From Kalmanozyma brasiliensis GHG001 (Eukaryota; Basidiomycota; Ustilaginomycetes; Ustilaginales), in the NCBI RefSeq assembly GCF_000497045.1, contig NW_015961963.1:62001-126000 (forward strand): a stretch of DNA of 64,000 nucleotides. Direction: 5' to 3'. Position 1 is the first letter of the stretch. Each line of letters opens with the position of its first letter. A model generated the notes under the pieces. The model saw nothing but the letters and a program-made list of their open reading frames with translations, did no database searches and was not told where the DNA came from. Both the position numbers and the translations under genes were made by a program. Positions 1-10,024 of the stretch are shown here, piece after piece.

Positions 1-2
1 AC

Positions 3-284
3 TTCCTCGTCTCGATCGGCTTCTCGCCCACGATGGGCGCTCGTCCACTCAACCGTGCGATCCAGCAAGAGCTGCTCTCGCCCCTGTCGATCCTCATTCT
101 GTCGGGCAGGATCGACATCAAGGAAGACGAACAGATCCGCGTGCAGTTTGACCCGCACCGAAATGGCCTGGTCGTCCTGCCGAACCACGAGGGCAACGCC
201 AATGGAGTAGAGGACGAGCCGATGTCGGACGAAGAAGACGACGACTATGACCACGCCCGAATCGAAGAGGATCCGCTCGACTAA
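3..284 (+). CDS. HSP78: Hsp78/ClpB-type AAA+ disaggregase, C-terminal end (5' end outside window)
   Basis: Only the last 93 codons are present; the reading frame is open from base 3 and stops at 282-284. The visible part is the small helical subdomain after the second AAA+ module of ClpB/Hsp78 proteins. The telltale sequence is FSPTMGARPLNRAIQQELL, whose GARPLxR arginine is the sensor-2 residue contacting ATP. A short acidic tail (DEEDDDYD) follows. Family members thread aggregated proteins through a hexameric pore; fungal Hsp78 does this in the mitochondrial matrix and cytosolic Hsp104 elsewhere. The tail length and lack of the Hsp104 C-terminal extension favour Hsp78, but the mitochondrial presequence lies outside the window. 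The gene converges on the MoCF-domain gene. Confidence 0.85.
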   Translation, partial: FLVSIGFSPTMGARPLNRAIQQELLSPLSILILSGRIDIKEDEQIRVQFDPHRNGLVVLPNHEGNANGVEDEPMSDEEDDDYDHARIEEDPLD

Positions 285-611
285 AGCGATGGCTCCAACA
301 GCATCCAGCCCTGGCCCTTCCCGGGGCAACACTCCCGAATCGTCTACCACTCGTGCCGATGGCATCTCAGCAATGCCTCAGGCCGACACAGCAATTGATC
401 CGCGTCGCACTCGCATTTCCCCCACTTGATTCTTCTCATTGTCACCCGCATTCAAGCAAAGTCACTCAATGTCACCGCTTTTCCAATGTCTTGCGATTGA
501 AACCAAGTCGTGTTTCCATCCTTCCTGAGAGTCGTCATCCATGACGACGCTGTCTGAGCGAATTGTTCCTGTCTGTGTACGAAGCTGACTTCGAGCGAAA
601 GTGTTGCGCAA
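285..611. other. Intergenic, convergent 3' ends
   Basis: 327 bases between the stop codons of the Hsp78 and MoCF-domain genes. Only 3' untranslated and terminator sequence would be expected; I see no gene or clear element. Confidence 0.5.
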
Positions 612-1655
612 TCAAATCTTGTGCTGCTGCTGTTGAGGCTGATCCCTGCTCTTACCCAGCTGACCGCTCTCGATGAGCTTTCCATCGACCTCCTTCTCCA
701 CCTCGGGGATCAGCTCCTGCAGCTTATCCCAGTCGTTACCGATCAAACTGACGTCTACGCCGTTGTTCCACTTGGGGTAGCTGCCCACCTTGATGTCGAG
801 CGGCTTGCACTTTTCGGTCAAACTGACGAGGAAGGGGGAGATATTGCTTTCGGGGAGTCTGGTGTGGATGAGGACGCGGTAGGGTCTAGGACGGTTGGGG
901 TCGAGGGGGATGTAGGATTCGAATCCGTCGATGAGCGCTTCGAACAAGCGCGGTACGCCGGGGAGGATGCACAGTTTGCCGGCCATGCGCACGACGGGCA
1001 CCCACAGCTTTTCCGTCGGGAAGATCACTTCTGCGTGTTGTGCGGGAAATAGGGCCATACGTTTGCGAGCTGTGATCATGTCTTCACTGATCCCGTCCGT
1101 GTTGACTTGTCGCGCTTTGAGGTTTTCTGCCATGCGTCGGATCACTTCTTCGTCGTACACGAGCTGCCCATCGGCCGAAAAGGCTTTCGCCATGGACTGA
1201 TAGGTGATATCGTCCGGCGTCGGGCCGATCCCACCGGAGGAAACAACGAAATCGAATTGCGAAGTCAATCGTTTCGCCGCTTCGACAATCACCTCCTCGT
1301 CATCCGGGATCACCTCGATGCGCTTGAGTTCGATGCCCAGGTCGAAACAGAACTTGGCAAAGTAGTTCGAGTTGGAATCCTTGGTCTTGCCATTGAGCAC
1401 TTCGTCGCCGATGATGAGGCAGGCAGCGGTGGAGACGTAGCGATTGGGCGCGCCGAGTGGGTTCGACTTGGAGAAGTCGGGCAGCGGCGTGCGTTCGAAG
1501 GTCGGCATCACAGGCTCGGGCGCTTTGTCGGAGGACGACATGGTGAACGGTCGGACGAGGTTGACGGCGGGTACAAGAGGGCGAAGTGGAGCGGTGCGGA
1601 GAGGCGAGAGTCGACTGGTGATGGCGACAATGCGTGCTGCGGGTCGAATCAACAT
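612..1655 (-). CDS. MoCF/molybdopterin-binding-fold protein, probably mitochondrial
   Basis: 347 residues from the first ATG at 1655. The first 40 residues are rich in Arg, Ala and Ser with no acids, as in a mitochondrial presequence; a second ATG (MSSSDKAPE) could give a cytosolic form. The body is one MoCF_biosynth domain, with CLIIGDEVLNGKTKDSNS near residue 78 and the phosphate-binding SSGGIGPTPDDIT near residue 140. This fold occurs in MogA/MoeA, CinA and the N-terminal half of eukaryotic FAD synthase. The FAD-synthase PAPS-reductase-like half and the CinA deamidase domain are absent, so this is the stand-alone fungal type whose reaction is not settled. A role in nucleotide or cofactor repair is possible but is inference. 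Confidence 0.75.
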   Translation of the reverse strand: MLIRPAARIVAITSRLSPLRTAPLRPLVPAVNLVRPFTMSSSDKAPEPVMPTFERTPLPDFSKSNPLGAPNRYVSTAACLIIGDEVLNGKTKDSNSNYFAKFCFDLGIELKRIEVIPDDEEVIVEAAKRLTSQFDFVVSSGGIGPTPDDITYQSMAKAFSADGQLVYDEEVIRRMAENLKARQVNTDGISEDMITARKRMALFPAQHAEVIFPTEKLWVPVVRMAGKLCILPGVPRLFEALIDGFESYIPLDPNRPRPYRVLIHTRLPESNISPFLVSLTEKCKPLDIKVGSYPKWNNGVDVSLIGNDWDKLQELIPEVEKEVDGKLIESGQLGKSRDQPQQQQHKI

Positions 1656-2042
1656 CAACGGCAGGCAGACGAAGCTAGAATGGGCTGCAAGCTCAGAAAT
1701 GAGGAAGAGCGAGGATGAGCGTGGGTAAGAAACGAAGATAGAGTCGCACGATGATGGCCGGACAAAGGCCGAAGAGCGTTCAGTCCGTGCGCTGCAGCTT
1801 TGCGTAAGATGCCGCTCTGGAATTTCTCCACTTTGCTTCCCCGCAGAGGCGGTCCGAAGGAAAATCGAAGTTTGTTAGACTTTGATGATGCGAGTGCAGC
1901 GAATGATTCTCGCCTCTCAGCTGCTCGACGTTGGGAGGCTCAGCACACGCCTCTGTGCGGTCGGGTCCTGGTAAGGTTCCATTGCAAGCGCTGCAGAGGT
2001 GTCTGTTGTATACAAAGCGATGTCTTCTTCTTAGGTATCAGC
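1656..2042. other. Intergenic: 5' region of the MoCF-domain gene
   Basis: 387 bases between the MoCF start and the phosphatase stop; both genes are on the minus strand, so this holds the MoCF promoter. No clear TATA box or binding-site repeat was seen. Confidence 0.4.
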
Positions 2043-3428
2043 CTACTGCCCACAAGCAGCGGTCCAAACGGCATCGCCCACCTGCACTGCGTTAGCCTCC
2101 TTGACCGCCTCTGCATCCAAGAATTCCGACAGATCGCAACCGCCAAACTTGTCGGTCTTGCACAGCGGACCCAGGTCGAAGGGCGCCTTGTTGAGGTGCA
2201 GCTGGATCATGTCGGCCTTCTGCTGTCCCGGGCAGATGACCTTCCTCCACTCCATCTGGGCTGCGAAGGGGACCTGGTAGCTTGTCCTCCAGTTGCGGGC
2301 GGGGTTGATGGGTCCGTCCACCGGGTAGCTCTTGTCCGCAGCAAGGCCGAGGGAGGTGAGGATGAGGTCGATGGTGGTATCGTGAGCAAAGTCGAAGAAA
2401 AGACTCCTCTGTTGGCCGTTGGGCTCCTTGAACGACTCGGGCTGTGTCAAGCGCTGGGTGAGGTTCGAGACGAACAGCGAGCCCATCACCTGACCCGAGT
2501 TGTTGGGCAGCCCATACCCGAAGGCACCGCGCATGAGAAGATCCAGCTCGTACTCAAACTGCTTGATCTGCTTGGACGAGAAGACGCCGCACCAGTGACT
2601 CTTGGAAACAGAACCGTAGGTGGCCAGATCGTACGCGCACGCCCACAGCATTCCGTGCACGTTGTCCTGCGTAAAGTTCAATCCGGGCCACACACCCAAA
2701 ACTTCGGCATTGAGCTGCTTGGCGATGGGGGGAAGGTAAACGTTGCCCCAGTCAGCGACGGGCTTGCCACCGGAAGCATAGGTCCACGTGGCACAACTTT
2801 CCATTGGCGTTATATAGCTCTTGACACCAAGGCTCTCGCTGATGAGATCGAGCTGACCGGTGGTGTTAGCGTCCTTCCCGAGGTAGCCAGCGGCAAACCA
2901 CTGCGCAGATTCGACGACACGGTCCTGCTGGCCCGCCAGAAAGAGGGTGGTGTTGTGGTGCGGGTAATCAAGTCGCATCTGGACGCCGTGCGAGAAGAGC
3001 TCGCGGCGACCAACGGCGGTGAGATCATCCTGCTTGAGGGCGTCAGCATTCCATCCGGACTCCGAGAGGAAGGCGAGTCGCTGGGGCGGCGCAGAGACTG
3101 GCGAGCGGAGGAGGGAAGTATGGTTGTTGAGGTAGTACGAGAGGTTGCGGACGGAGCCAATCTCGGACGAGATGGGTCCGCGAGAACCGTGTCGGTGGAT
3201 GAGAGAGACTTGGTCGACATGGCAGCCAGAGGGAACGCCGAGCGAGAGGTGGTTGGGGACTGGCGCGTCGAAGTAAGGTGAGAGGTTGCCGAGGTGGTGC
3301 TCGAGCACGAAGCTGGAGCTGCTGGAGTCGTGGTCACGACGGGGGATGGCGGAGGCAAGGGAGAGGGTGACGAGCTGGAGCAGGAGCAGGGCTGCTGCCG
3401 AGCTCTTTTGGAAGGTGGCGGCCAGCAT
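2043..3428 (-). CDS. Secreted histidine acid phosphatase, phytase-like
   Basis: 461 residues from an ATG at 3428. Residues 1-27 form a signal peptide: a short polar start, an AAALLLLQLVTL core and an ASA-type cleavage site. The catalytic RHGxRxP motif is at 79-85 (IHRHGSRGP), where the His takes the phosphate. The proton-donor HD motif is FDFAHDTT at about 349-350. Length and several cysteines match fungal histidine acid phosphatases (branch 2; 3-phytases and multiple inositol polyphosphate phosphatases), which release phosphate from phytate and other esters outside the cell. Several NxT/NxS sites suggest N-glycosylation. Substrate preference cannot be read from sequence alone. A 493-codon open frame on the opposite strand is a GC-composition shadow. 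Confidence 0.88.
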   Translation of the reverse strand: MLAATFQKSSAAALLLLQLVTLSLASAIPRRDHDSSSSSFVLEHHLGNLSPYFDAPVPNHLSLGVPSGCHVDQVSLIHRHGSRGPISSEIGSVRNLSYYLNNHTSLLRSPVSAPPQRLAFLSESGWNADALKQDDLTAVGRRELFSHGVQMRLDYPHHNTTLFLAGQQDRVVESAQWFAAGYLGKDANTTGQLDLISESLGVKSYITPMESCATWTYASGGKPVADWGNVYLPPIAKQLNAEVLGVWPGLNFTQDNVHGMLWACAYDLATYGSVSKSHWCGVFSSKQIKQFEYELDLLMRGAFGYGLPNNSGQVMGSLFVSNLTQRLTQPESFKEPNGQQRSLFFDFAHDTTIDLILTSLGLAADKSYPVDGPINPARNWRTSYQVPFAAQMEWRKVICPGQQKADMIQLHLNKAPFDLGPLCKTDKFGGCDLSEFLDAEAVKEANAVQVGDAVWTAACGQ

Positions 3429-4185
3429 CGTGATCGAGCTGGGTTTGCTGAAGGATGAGAGATGTCGAGCAGAAGGGTTGGGGTCGAAGCAATGAGGAAG
3501 CCTCTGCTATTTGTATTGCATCGCTTCAAACGGAGTTCTGCTTCAGTCCTTCCTGCGTTGAAGACACTGCTAGCGCCCGTGCCTGCAGCCAGCTCAGAAG
3601 AGGCGGATGCTGCTCGTACTCAAATCTTCTTATCTCGACCCCAGGTTCTTCGCCTGCGGCTGCTCGGAACCCGGGAGGTGGGAACACTGCGTCTCAGACA
3701 AAGATGCAAGGCTCGCCACCGTCGGACAAGGCTGCGCCGATGCGAGCCGTGTCTAAGCGAGATTGCGGTTCGATTAAGATTGTTGCTCTTCTTGACAGCA
3801 GGTGTGTCGATCCACGGCGGCAAAAGCAGGAAGAAATTCAAACGGCGCTCTCTGCACCGTCGGCTAGCACGCTCTCAATCGGCCTTCTCCGGTGTCAAGG
3901 CTGACGAAACGAGAATCTGACAATCTGCGAAAAATCAAGCCCGCGGGAAAATCATCCAACCGCCGCCGCCGCTTTCTCTCTTTGAGCCAAAAGTGCCAAG
4001 ACTCGGTGCGGAGAAGCGCGCGCGTGGCCAAACGATAAAGGTGCGGGAGAGACCAACACTTTTGCACTTCCAACAGCGCAACACTTTCGAATTCCACACC
4101 ATCACCATCTTCTATCATCATCCATCATTCACCCAACTTTGACAATCGCTCCCTCGAGTCTCGATTTTCCATTCAGAATCAAACG
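3429..4185. other. Divergent promoter region, phosphatase / kinesin
   Basis: 757 bases between the phosphatase ATG (minus strand) and the kinesin ATG (plus strand), so it serves both. CT- and CA-rich stretches occur just before the kinesin start. No conserved site was recognised. Confidence 0.4.
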
Positions 4186-5640
4186 ATGGAGCGAGACTTC
4201 ACAGTCCTCTTCCGCGTCCGACCCTCCTTCCTCCCGACTACCTCTTCACCACCTCTCATCAGCACCGATGACTCACAAACCCAAGCCACCGTCCTCGAGC
4301 CGCGCACAAACATACACACGAGCGCCACGCACACCGAGCATGCCTTCACCTCGGATCAATGCTACCTCCCTTCCGCGCAGACCGAAGACCTCTTCAGCAC
4401 ACACGTCGAGCCTCTGATTCCATTCGTCCTCTCTGGCGGCTACGCCACCGTCCTTGCCTATGGTCAAACCGGCAGCGGCAAGACGCATACCCTCTCCGCA
4501 TGCTCTCGCCTCGCCATCACCTCGCTCTTCGCCTCCAACGCTGACAAGTGCGATGTCACCCTCCAAGCCATCGAGATCTACGGCAAGAACAAGGTCAACG
4601 ACCTTTTCGACGCTTCCAACGCACGCGTGCTCATCGCCGAGAACATCGCCGGCAGCAGCACCTTCGCGAAAGCCACGACAAAGACGGTGCTGACAGCAGA
4701 AGAAATGCTGGCGCAGGTGGAGGGCGCGTGGGCCCAACGCATCACCAGGGGCACCGAAAAGAACCCGCAGAGCTCGCGAAGCCACGCATTGATACGCATC
4801 ATGTGCCAGCCAAAGAGGGACAAGAACGCAACGCCGGGAGTGCTCCAGCTGGTCGACCTGGCGGGATCGGAGAGGGCTGCGGATCACTCGCCCGCCTCAG
4901 GCGCAACGAGCAACGCGACCCGAATGGCAGAGACCGTTGCAATCAACACGAGCCTCATGACGCTCAAGAGCTGCATTCGTGCCCGCACTTCACCTGCACC
5001 ACCGCCGACGACGGGCAACGCTGGAGCGGCGGCACCGCACATTCCCTTCCGATCCAGCAAGCTCACCCTGGCGCTCAAGGAAGCTTTCGATCTGTACTCG
5101 AGGCAGCCCACACACACGCTGTTCATCGCCACCGCCAGCCCGGATCAAGTGGATATCGCTGCCACGCTCAACACTTTCAGATACGCTTCGGCGCTCGTCT
5201 CCTCCCCGCATGCGAGGATCGAGCTGCAGCCCGACCCGTTGGGCCGCAACGTCTTCTTCTGGTCCTCCGCCCGACTATCCGAGTGGCTCCTCAAGTACGG
5301 TGCACCCATACTCAGCTCCAACAACGTCGCAGGCCTGGTCGACGGCATAGATGGTGCTCGCTTCGCAAAACTTCCAGAGGGCGACTTTTACGCCCGCATC
5401 CAGAATGCTTCCACCGGTCCCTGGGGAGGAAAGCAAGAGGCTGCAGCAAAGGAGCTTTACCTCAAGTGGTGGAAGCTCGTCATCGCCAGCAGGACACTGA
5501 GTCAGAAGGCGCTCGAGGAACAGTGGAAGTTGCGACAGGCGGAGAAGGTGAGAGCGGAGGAGGAGGAGACGAGGCAGGATAAAGAAGTACAGCGGCTGAT
5601 GCGGTTGCCCGGAATCGCTGCTGCTCCGACCACCGCCTAG
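4186..5640 (+). CDS. Short kinesin-family motor protein
   Basis: 484 residues; the ATG at 4186 is directly followed by the first motor strand (FTVLFRVRPSF). The P-loop GQTGSGKTHT starts at residue 93. Switch I is NPQSSRSHAL and switch II is LVDLAGSERA. The microtubule-binding segment HIPFRSSKLTLALKEAF is present. The motor core fills most of the protein; a short charged helix (ALEEQWKLRQAEKVRAEEE) and about 20 residues follow, with no long coiled-coil stalk or cargo domain. NTSLMTLKSCIRA resembles the kinesin-13 form NKSLLALKECIRA, but there is no kinesin-13 neck upstream, so subfamily is uncertain. A 20-residue Pro/Thr/Ala insertion interrupts the segment before HIPFRSSKL. Without a stalk it is probably monomeric or needs a partner. 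Confidence 0.85.
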   Translation: MERDFTVLFRVRPSFLPTTSSPPLISTDDSQTQATVLEPRTNIHTSATHTEHAFTSDQCYLPSAQTEDLFSTHVEPLIPFVLSGGYATVLAYGQTGSGKTHTLSACSRLAITSLFASNADKCDVTLQAIEIYGKNKVNDLFDASNARVLIAENIAGSSTFAKATTKTVLTAEEMLAQVEGAWAQRITRGTEKNPQSSRSHALIRIMCQPKRDKNATPGVLQLVDLAGSERAADHSPASGATSNATRMAETVAINTSLMTLKSCIRARTSPAPPPTTGNAGAAAPHIPFRSSKLTLALKEAFDLYSRQPTHTLFIATASPDQVDIAATLNTFRYASALVSSPHARIELQPDPLGRNVFFWSSARLSEWLLKYGAPILSSNNVAGLVDGIDGARFAKLPEGDFYARIQNASTGPWGGKQEAAAKELYLKWWKLVIASRTLSQKALEEQWKLRQAEKVRAEEEETRQDKEVQRLMRLPGIAAAPTTA

Positions 5641-6334
5641 ATTGGACATTGAAAATGGATCGTTCGTCGCCACTCGTCAGCACCACATGCAATACAGTAT
5701 GACCCTTCGCGACACGGTTGAGTCATATGAAGACGCGAAACGGGACCGCGTTGGCGTTTAAAAGTACGACTTCTATCTCTTGAAAAGCCAGAAACTTGCA
5801 CCCATCGCTCGCAGCTCCTTCCGCAACTCGTTGCCGACAAGAAACTCTATGTCCTCCCATGAGTCCTTCATCTCAAAAAAGCTGAGCCGCGCTTTGCCTC
5901 CGTGATCCATAATGTCTTGGTCTTTCTCTCCAGTTCTATTCCTTCCCCCTCCTGCTTAGCGGCTAGGCCCTTCACAGGCTCCTCGGCTTCAACAGTGGCA
6001 TTCGGGCCAGTGGCATATCCGTTGCGTGGCCATATTATGCCCTGAAAGGAGAGGACTTGGATGTTGCCGAACTTGTGGGTTTGCACCGCGCTTGGTAGCT
6101 GCAGCCCCTGCCGGCAGCGCCGCCGTTCATACTTGACTGTGTTGAGAAGATGAGGTGTCTTATCGACCTTGTCTCCAAACGTCGCTCGACAGGCCAAGTC
6201 GCACAGCAACAGTGCAGTCTCTTCTGTCAGATAGGTGCCGATAGAGTCGTGGAGAGACAAACGATCTGCGACGCTATCCATTTCAAGAACTTCGTGGCAA
6301 TTGAAAAGGAACGAGACCTAGGACACCACAGCAC
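5641..6334. other. Intergenic, convergent kinesin / xylosidase
   Basis: 694 bases between two 3' ends. A 137-codon ATG-initiated frame on the minus strand (5868-6281) has no recognisable domain and is not called. Otherwise nothing was seen. Confidence 0.4.
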
Positions 6335-8662
6335 CTACGACATGTCTCCCTGCACCCAAGGAATCACGTTCTTCGCCTGACCCTCGAGCATTAACTTTGT
6401 GCTTGCCAGCTCGCCCTCTCCACAGCCCTCGGTGTCGAGCTCCAGCGTGTACTCTCCGGGGTAGAGAATCTCGTTTCCGCCCTCATCCGCCCTAGCCAGT
6501 GCAGCTTGGGTGACCACGATCTCGACGCTTCTCTGCTCGCCTGGAGAAATACTCTTCACCTTCGCATACCCAACCAGCGTTCTCTTGGGATAGGGTGCAG
6601 GTCCATTTTGGTGCTTGGCAAACAGCAGCGCAGCGTAGTCGGAGGTGACCTTTCCAATGCTCTTGAGGTTGACCTTGACGTTTGCCACCTCGACGTGTTC
6701 CGCGTAACCTTCTTCGCTACTCGAAATAGTGTATGTGCTGGGAGACTCCATCGACGCGCTCCACTTTGTGTAGTGCAATCCAAAACCGAACGGATAGGTC
6801 GGCTTACCATCGTACCACTTGTACGTCCTACCCGGGTAGCCAGCCGTCTTGTTCGCGCGCAAGGCCATCGTTGCCTCGGACAGCCCGTCGATGTAGTCCG
6901 CGGGGTACTGCGTGATGGGCAGTCGTCCTGAAGGGGCTACGTTACCAGCAACGACATCCATCAGCGCAAGTGCCCCGGATTGACCCGGGTACCCCGCCCA
7001 CAGGAGCGCACCGACGTTGGAGTTGCTCTTCAGCGGCGCACCGTCCACCTGCCCGCCGCCGAACTGGGCGACGACCAGCGTCTTGTTGAGCGAGGAGAGA
7101 TCGGAGATGAGTTGAAGCTGGTTCGATGGCCATGCGATGGAAGTACGGTCGAGGGACTCGCCTTCCACCGTCGGGTCGATACCGCCTGCGAAGATGATCA
7201 CGTCGGCGTCGGAAGCAACACTCTTAGCTTCACCAGCAGAGGTCGAGTTGTAGGCTCCATTGATCGAGGTCCCGTTAGCCCAGACCACGGTCGAGTCGGT
7301 GAAGGTTCGTTTGGCAGCGTCCAGCACGGTGATGGTGAACGGCGATGGGCCGTCGTAGTTGCCGCGCAGCGCATAGGTCGCGTTGGTGTAGGGACCGATG
7401 ACGGCGATCTTTTTGCCCTTGAGCGAGTCTTTCTTGAGCGGCAGCGTGGACTGGTGGTTTTTGAGAAGCGTGATGGACGATACAGCGCTCGTATACGCCA
7501 GACGCTGCGCAGGAGCTGCATTGACGTCGTTCCAGCCGAGCTGGCGCAGAGGCTGCGATTCGGCGCTGTCGAAATATCCCAGGCGCACGAGGGACGAGAA
7601 CATACGTGTGACGGCGCGGCGGATCGTTGCAACGTCGGTCAGGTTCTGTTCGAGGGCCTGACCGAGGTTATCACTGTACGTTGCACCGCAGTCAAGATCG
7701 CAACCGGCGTTCATGCTGTCCGCCGCCGCCTGGACGTAGTTGTTGGCGTAGTGGTGGCCGTCGTAGACGTTGGCCACAGCGTCGCAGTCCGAGGTGACGT
7801 AGTTGTGACGCTTGCTCAGGCCCCAGCTCTTGCGGGCGAGGGTCTCGAGGTAGTACTTGCTCGCCGAGGGGGGTACGCTGTTGACAGCATTGTACGAGGT
7901 CATGAGCGTCGTTGCACCTCCGTCGCGCACACAAGCACGGAACTGAGGCAGGAAGAAATCGGCCAGATCCTGCTTCGAAACGAGCGCATTGAACTGATAG
8001 CGCTCCACACCTTGGTACTCCTCGACATCGTAGGCGAGATAGTGTTTGCACGTGGCTGCAAGTGAAAGACGGGGATTGTTCTCGTCGAGAGCTGCAGGAC
8101 CTTGAAGACCATGTACGACCTTGACGGCGTACCTGCTGAGGTGGAGAGGGTCTTCACCCACGGTCTCTTGACCTCGTCCCCACCGTGGGTCGCGGAAAGC
8201 ATTGATGTTGAGCGGGCTGTACATGTTCAGTCCTGCCTTGCCAGCGTTACTGTACGCGCGCGTCTCGTTGGCGATGTGCGAAGCGACCTCTTGGTAGAGA
8301 GCATCGTCGAAGGTAGCGCCCAGGTTGATGATCTGCGGAAAGCTGGTCGCGGACCCATACTCGGCGGTGTTGTCCGGGTTGAAGTTGACACCAGGGCTGC
8401 CGGCGACGCCGTGAAGTGCTTCTGTCCACCACTGGTAGTTGGGGATGCCGAGCCTGGGTACGCCTGGCGCAAAGTTGATGGTGTTGTTCACGAGTTCCGT
8501 GGTCGTGAACTCGGACACGAGGGCGGATGCGCGCGAGTAGTAGTCGAGAGAGGTGTTGCAGATGCCATTGGTGGAAAGGGGCGGAGCGGAGCAGTCAGGG
8601 AAGGAGAAATTGAGATGCTGGAGGGCAATCGGAGAGAGCGTGATCGCTCGTTTGATGTGCAT
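6335..8662 (-). CDS. GH3 beta-xylosidase
   Basis: 775 residues from the first ATG at 8662. The protein follows fungal XlnD/Bxl enzymes from the SFPDC motif near residue 20 through the (beta/alpha)8 domain, the alpha/beta sandwich and a C-terminal fibronectin-III-like domain. The nucleophile is Asp292 in VTSDCDAV. PRWGRGQETVGEDP and the substrate-pocket segment APGVPRLGIPNYQWWTEALHG are intact. The family releases xylose from xylo-oligosaccharides, a plant-cell-wall function that fits a plant-associated fungus. The oddity is the N terminus: MHIKRAITLSPIALQ is only weakly hydrophobic and not a standard signal peptide, although many N-glycosylation sites suggest secretion. A TATATA element lies about 95 bases upstream and there is no earlier ATG downstream of it. 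Confidence 0.88.
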   Translation of the reverse strand: MHIKRAITLSPIALQHLNFSFPDCSAPPLSTNGICNTSLDYYSRASALVSEFTTTELVNNTINFAPGVPRLGIPNYQWWTEALHGVAGSPGVNFNPDNTAEYGSATSFPQIINLGATFDDALYQEVASHIANETRAYSNAGKAGLNMYSPLNINAFRDPRWGRGQETVGEDPLHLSRYAVKVVHGLQGPAALDENNPRLSLAATCKHYLAYDVEEYQGVERYQFNALVSKQDLADFFLPQFRACVRDGGATTLMTSYNAVNSVPPSASKYYLETLARKSWGLSKRHNYVTSDCDAVANVYDGHHYANNYVQAAADSMNAGCDLDCGATYSDNLGQALEQNLTDVATIRRAVTRMFSSLVRLGYFDSAESQPLRQLGWNDVNAAPAQRLAYTSAVSSITLLKNHQSTLPLKKDSLKGKKIAVIGPYTNATYALRGNYDGPSPFTITVLDAAKRTFTDSTVVWANGTSINGAYNSTSAGEAKSVASDADVIIFAGGIDPTVEGESLDRTSIAWPSNQLQLISDLSSLNKTLVVAQFGGGQVDGAPLKSNSNVGALLWAGYPGQSGALALMDVVAGNVAPSGRLPITQYPADYIDGLSEATMALRANKTAGYPGRTYKWYDGKPTYPFGFGLHYTKWSASMESPSTYTISSSEEGYAEHVEVANVKVNLKSIGKVTSDYAALLFAKHQNGPAPYPKRTLVGYAKVKSISPGEQRSVEIVVTQAALARADEGGNEILYPGEYTLELDTEGCGEGELASTKLMLEGQAKNVIPWVQGDMS

Positions 8663-10024
8663 TGCGTCAGTAAGGCGAGGCCACACTCAAGTGAGGCTGG
8701 GTAGTGCTGCCGGAGTATGGAGTGGATCTACTTCGAGCTGGTGCGAGGACAGGTTGGTATATATGTGCTCCCACCGCGAGGGGGAAGGACGGTTCCTTCA
8801 CCACTGCCGTCGCTCCGAATGCTGTGGGACCCGTACTCTTGATTGACAAGACCTTGCGGGTGTACCGCTGCCTGTCTGCTTCTCGAAGAGCACACAACGT
8901 GTTCGGGCGTCTGTGGACATTACTGTGGGGTCATACGTTGCCCACCGGCAACTTCGTTGGGTCCATGTGCTGACTGAAGCCCAGCCACGACAATTGACCA
9001 TCGGCAATGCATCTTGTGCGCTTCGATCCCTTCCCTTTGGTGCCTCCCCTTCCCACACGTCCCAGCGAGTTCATAGTCGCCGGTGAACCCCACATTGACA
9101 TCTTGCGGCCCTACACTGCGTTCCGCCGGCGGACAGTAGTCGAAGGGACTTGAGCATAGACGACAGACAAAGGTCAGATCTCCAAGCGAGCTCTCGTATC
9201 GTTGGATGCGTGTGGGGAACTAAGCGAAGTACGCCGGTGCGTGTGGCTGGCTAGGCGCTAATGGAAGTCTCCCAGCCGTCGGCAATCTTTTCACTTGCTT
9301 TTCGCGATGCAAGGCTACCCCACAGTGGCTCGAGAGCAAGCGTTTCGGCTAGCAATCGCAGACCGCTCCCAACATTGCCGGTCTGCGCATGACATCGCAC
9401 GAGTGTACGCACGACCGACGTTCGACAGAGAAGTTGAGGTCCGGTCGAGATGAGCACGCAAGTACAGCTAGGGACGCCTTTTTGATGCCTCCTTTTCGTA
9501 GCGATTTCTTTTCTGTATCAAGACAAAGCGCCTATCTTGACAGTAGTACTGTGATTAGGGTCCAGCTGGGACCCTTACCTGCGACCGGCTGGCATTTCAT
9601 GTTCAGAGAGGATGCTACCATGCTTTGCAGCCCTGCCAAACACATAAAGACCAGCATCGTGGACGCTGAGCACGAAGATGACATCCTCTCCCTTGTTTCT
9701 TCCATGTGAGATCGAGCTGTGCTCCTGGGTTAAAATTAATTTGTCTACGCGCTGGTTGATCTCCGCGATACGCGCAGGTCGAATCGCGAGCAGCGGGGTA
9801 AGCGTGAGAGGTTTGTCGTCTGTGCGTTGCTCAGAAAGCCAACTTTCCGGTTTCACAAGCGCAACCACAGACACGGTATCATCCTGACTTCTTCCCCATC
9901 CACTCACCATCGACGTCGCGCGGCAGCACAACCTCCTACATCATCGTCGTTGATGACCCAACCTCGCTCCTCCAACCCGTGCACCTACCTCGTCCACCTC
10001 CTCACCACCACGCTCACGTTCGTC
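8663..10024. other. Divergent promoter region, xylosidase / SLC1
   Basis: 1362 bases between two divergent starts. Besides the TATA box at 8757-8764 I see short open frames without domain features and no repeats or RNA genes. The last 200 bases are CT/CA-rich, as in a smut 5' leader. Confidence 0.4.
8757..8764 (-). promoter_or_regulatory. TATA box of the xylosidase gene
   Basis: TATATA on the minus strand about 95 bases before the ATG at 8662, a usual spacing for a regulated fungal gene. It supports 8662 as the start, because no other ATG lies between. Confidence 0.55.

Noticed and set aside
1800..3281. 493-codon open frame on the plus strand
   Set aside because: Exactly antisense to the histidine acid phosphatase; no domain and no start support. 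GC-rich codon bias produces long antisense frames here.
5868..6281. 137-codon ATG-initiated minus-strand frame
   Set aside because: Lies in the convergent 3' gap of two genes, with no family, signal or promoter support; not distinguishable from chance.
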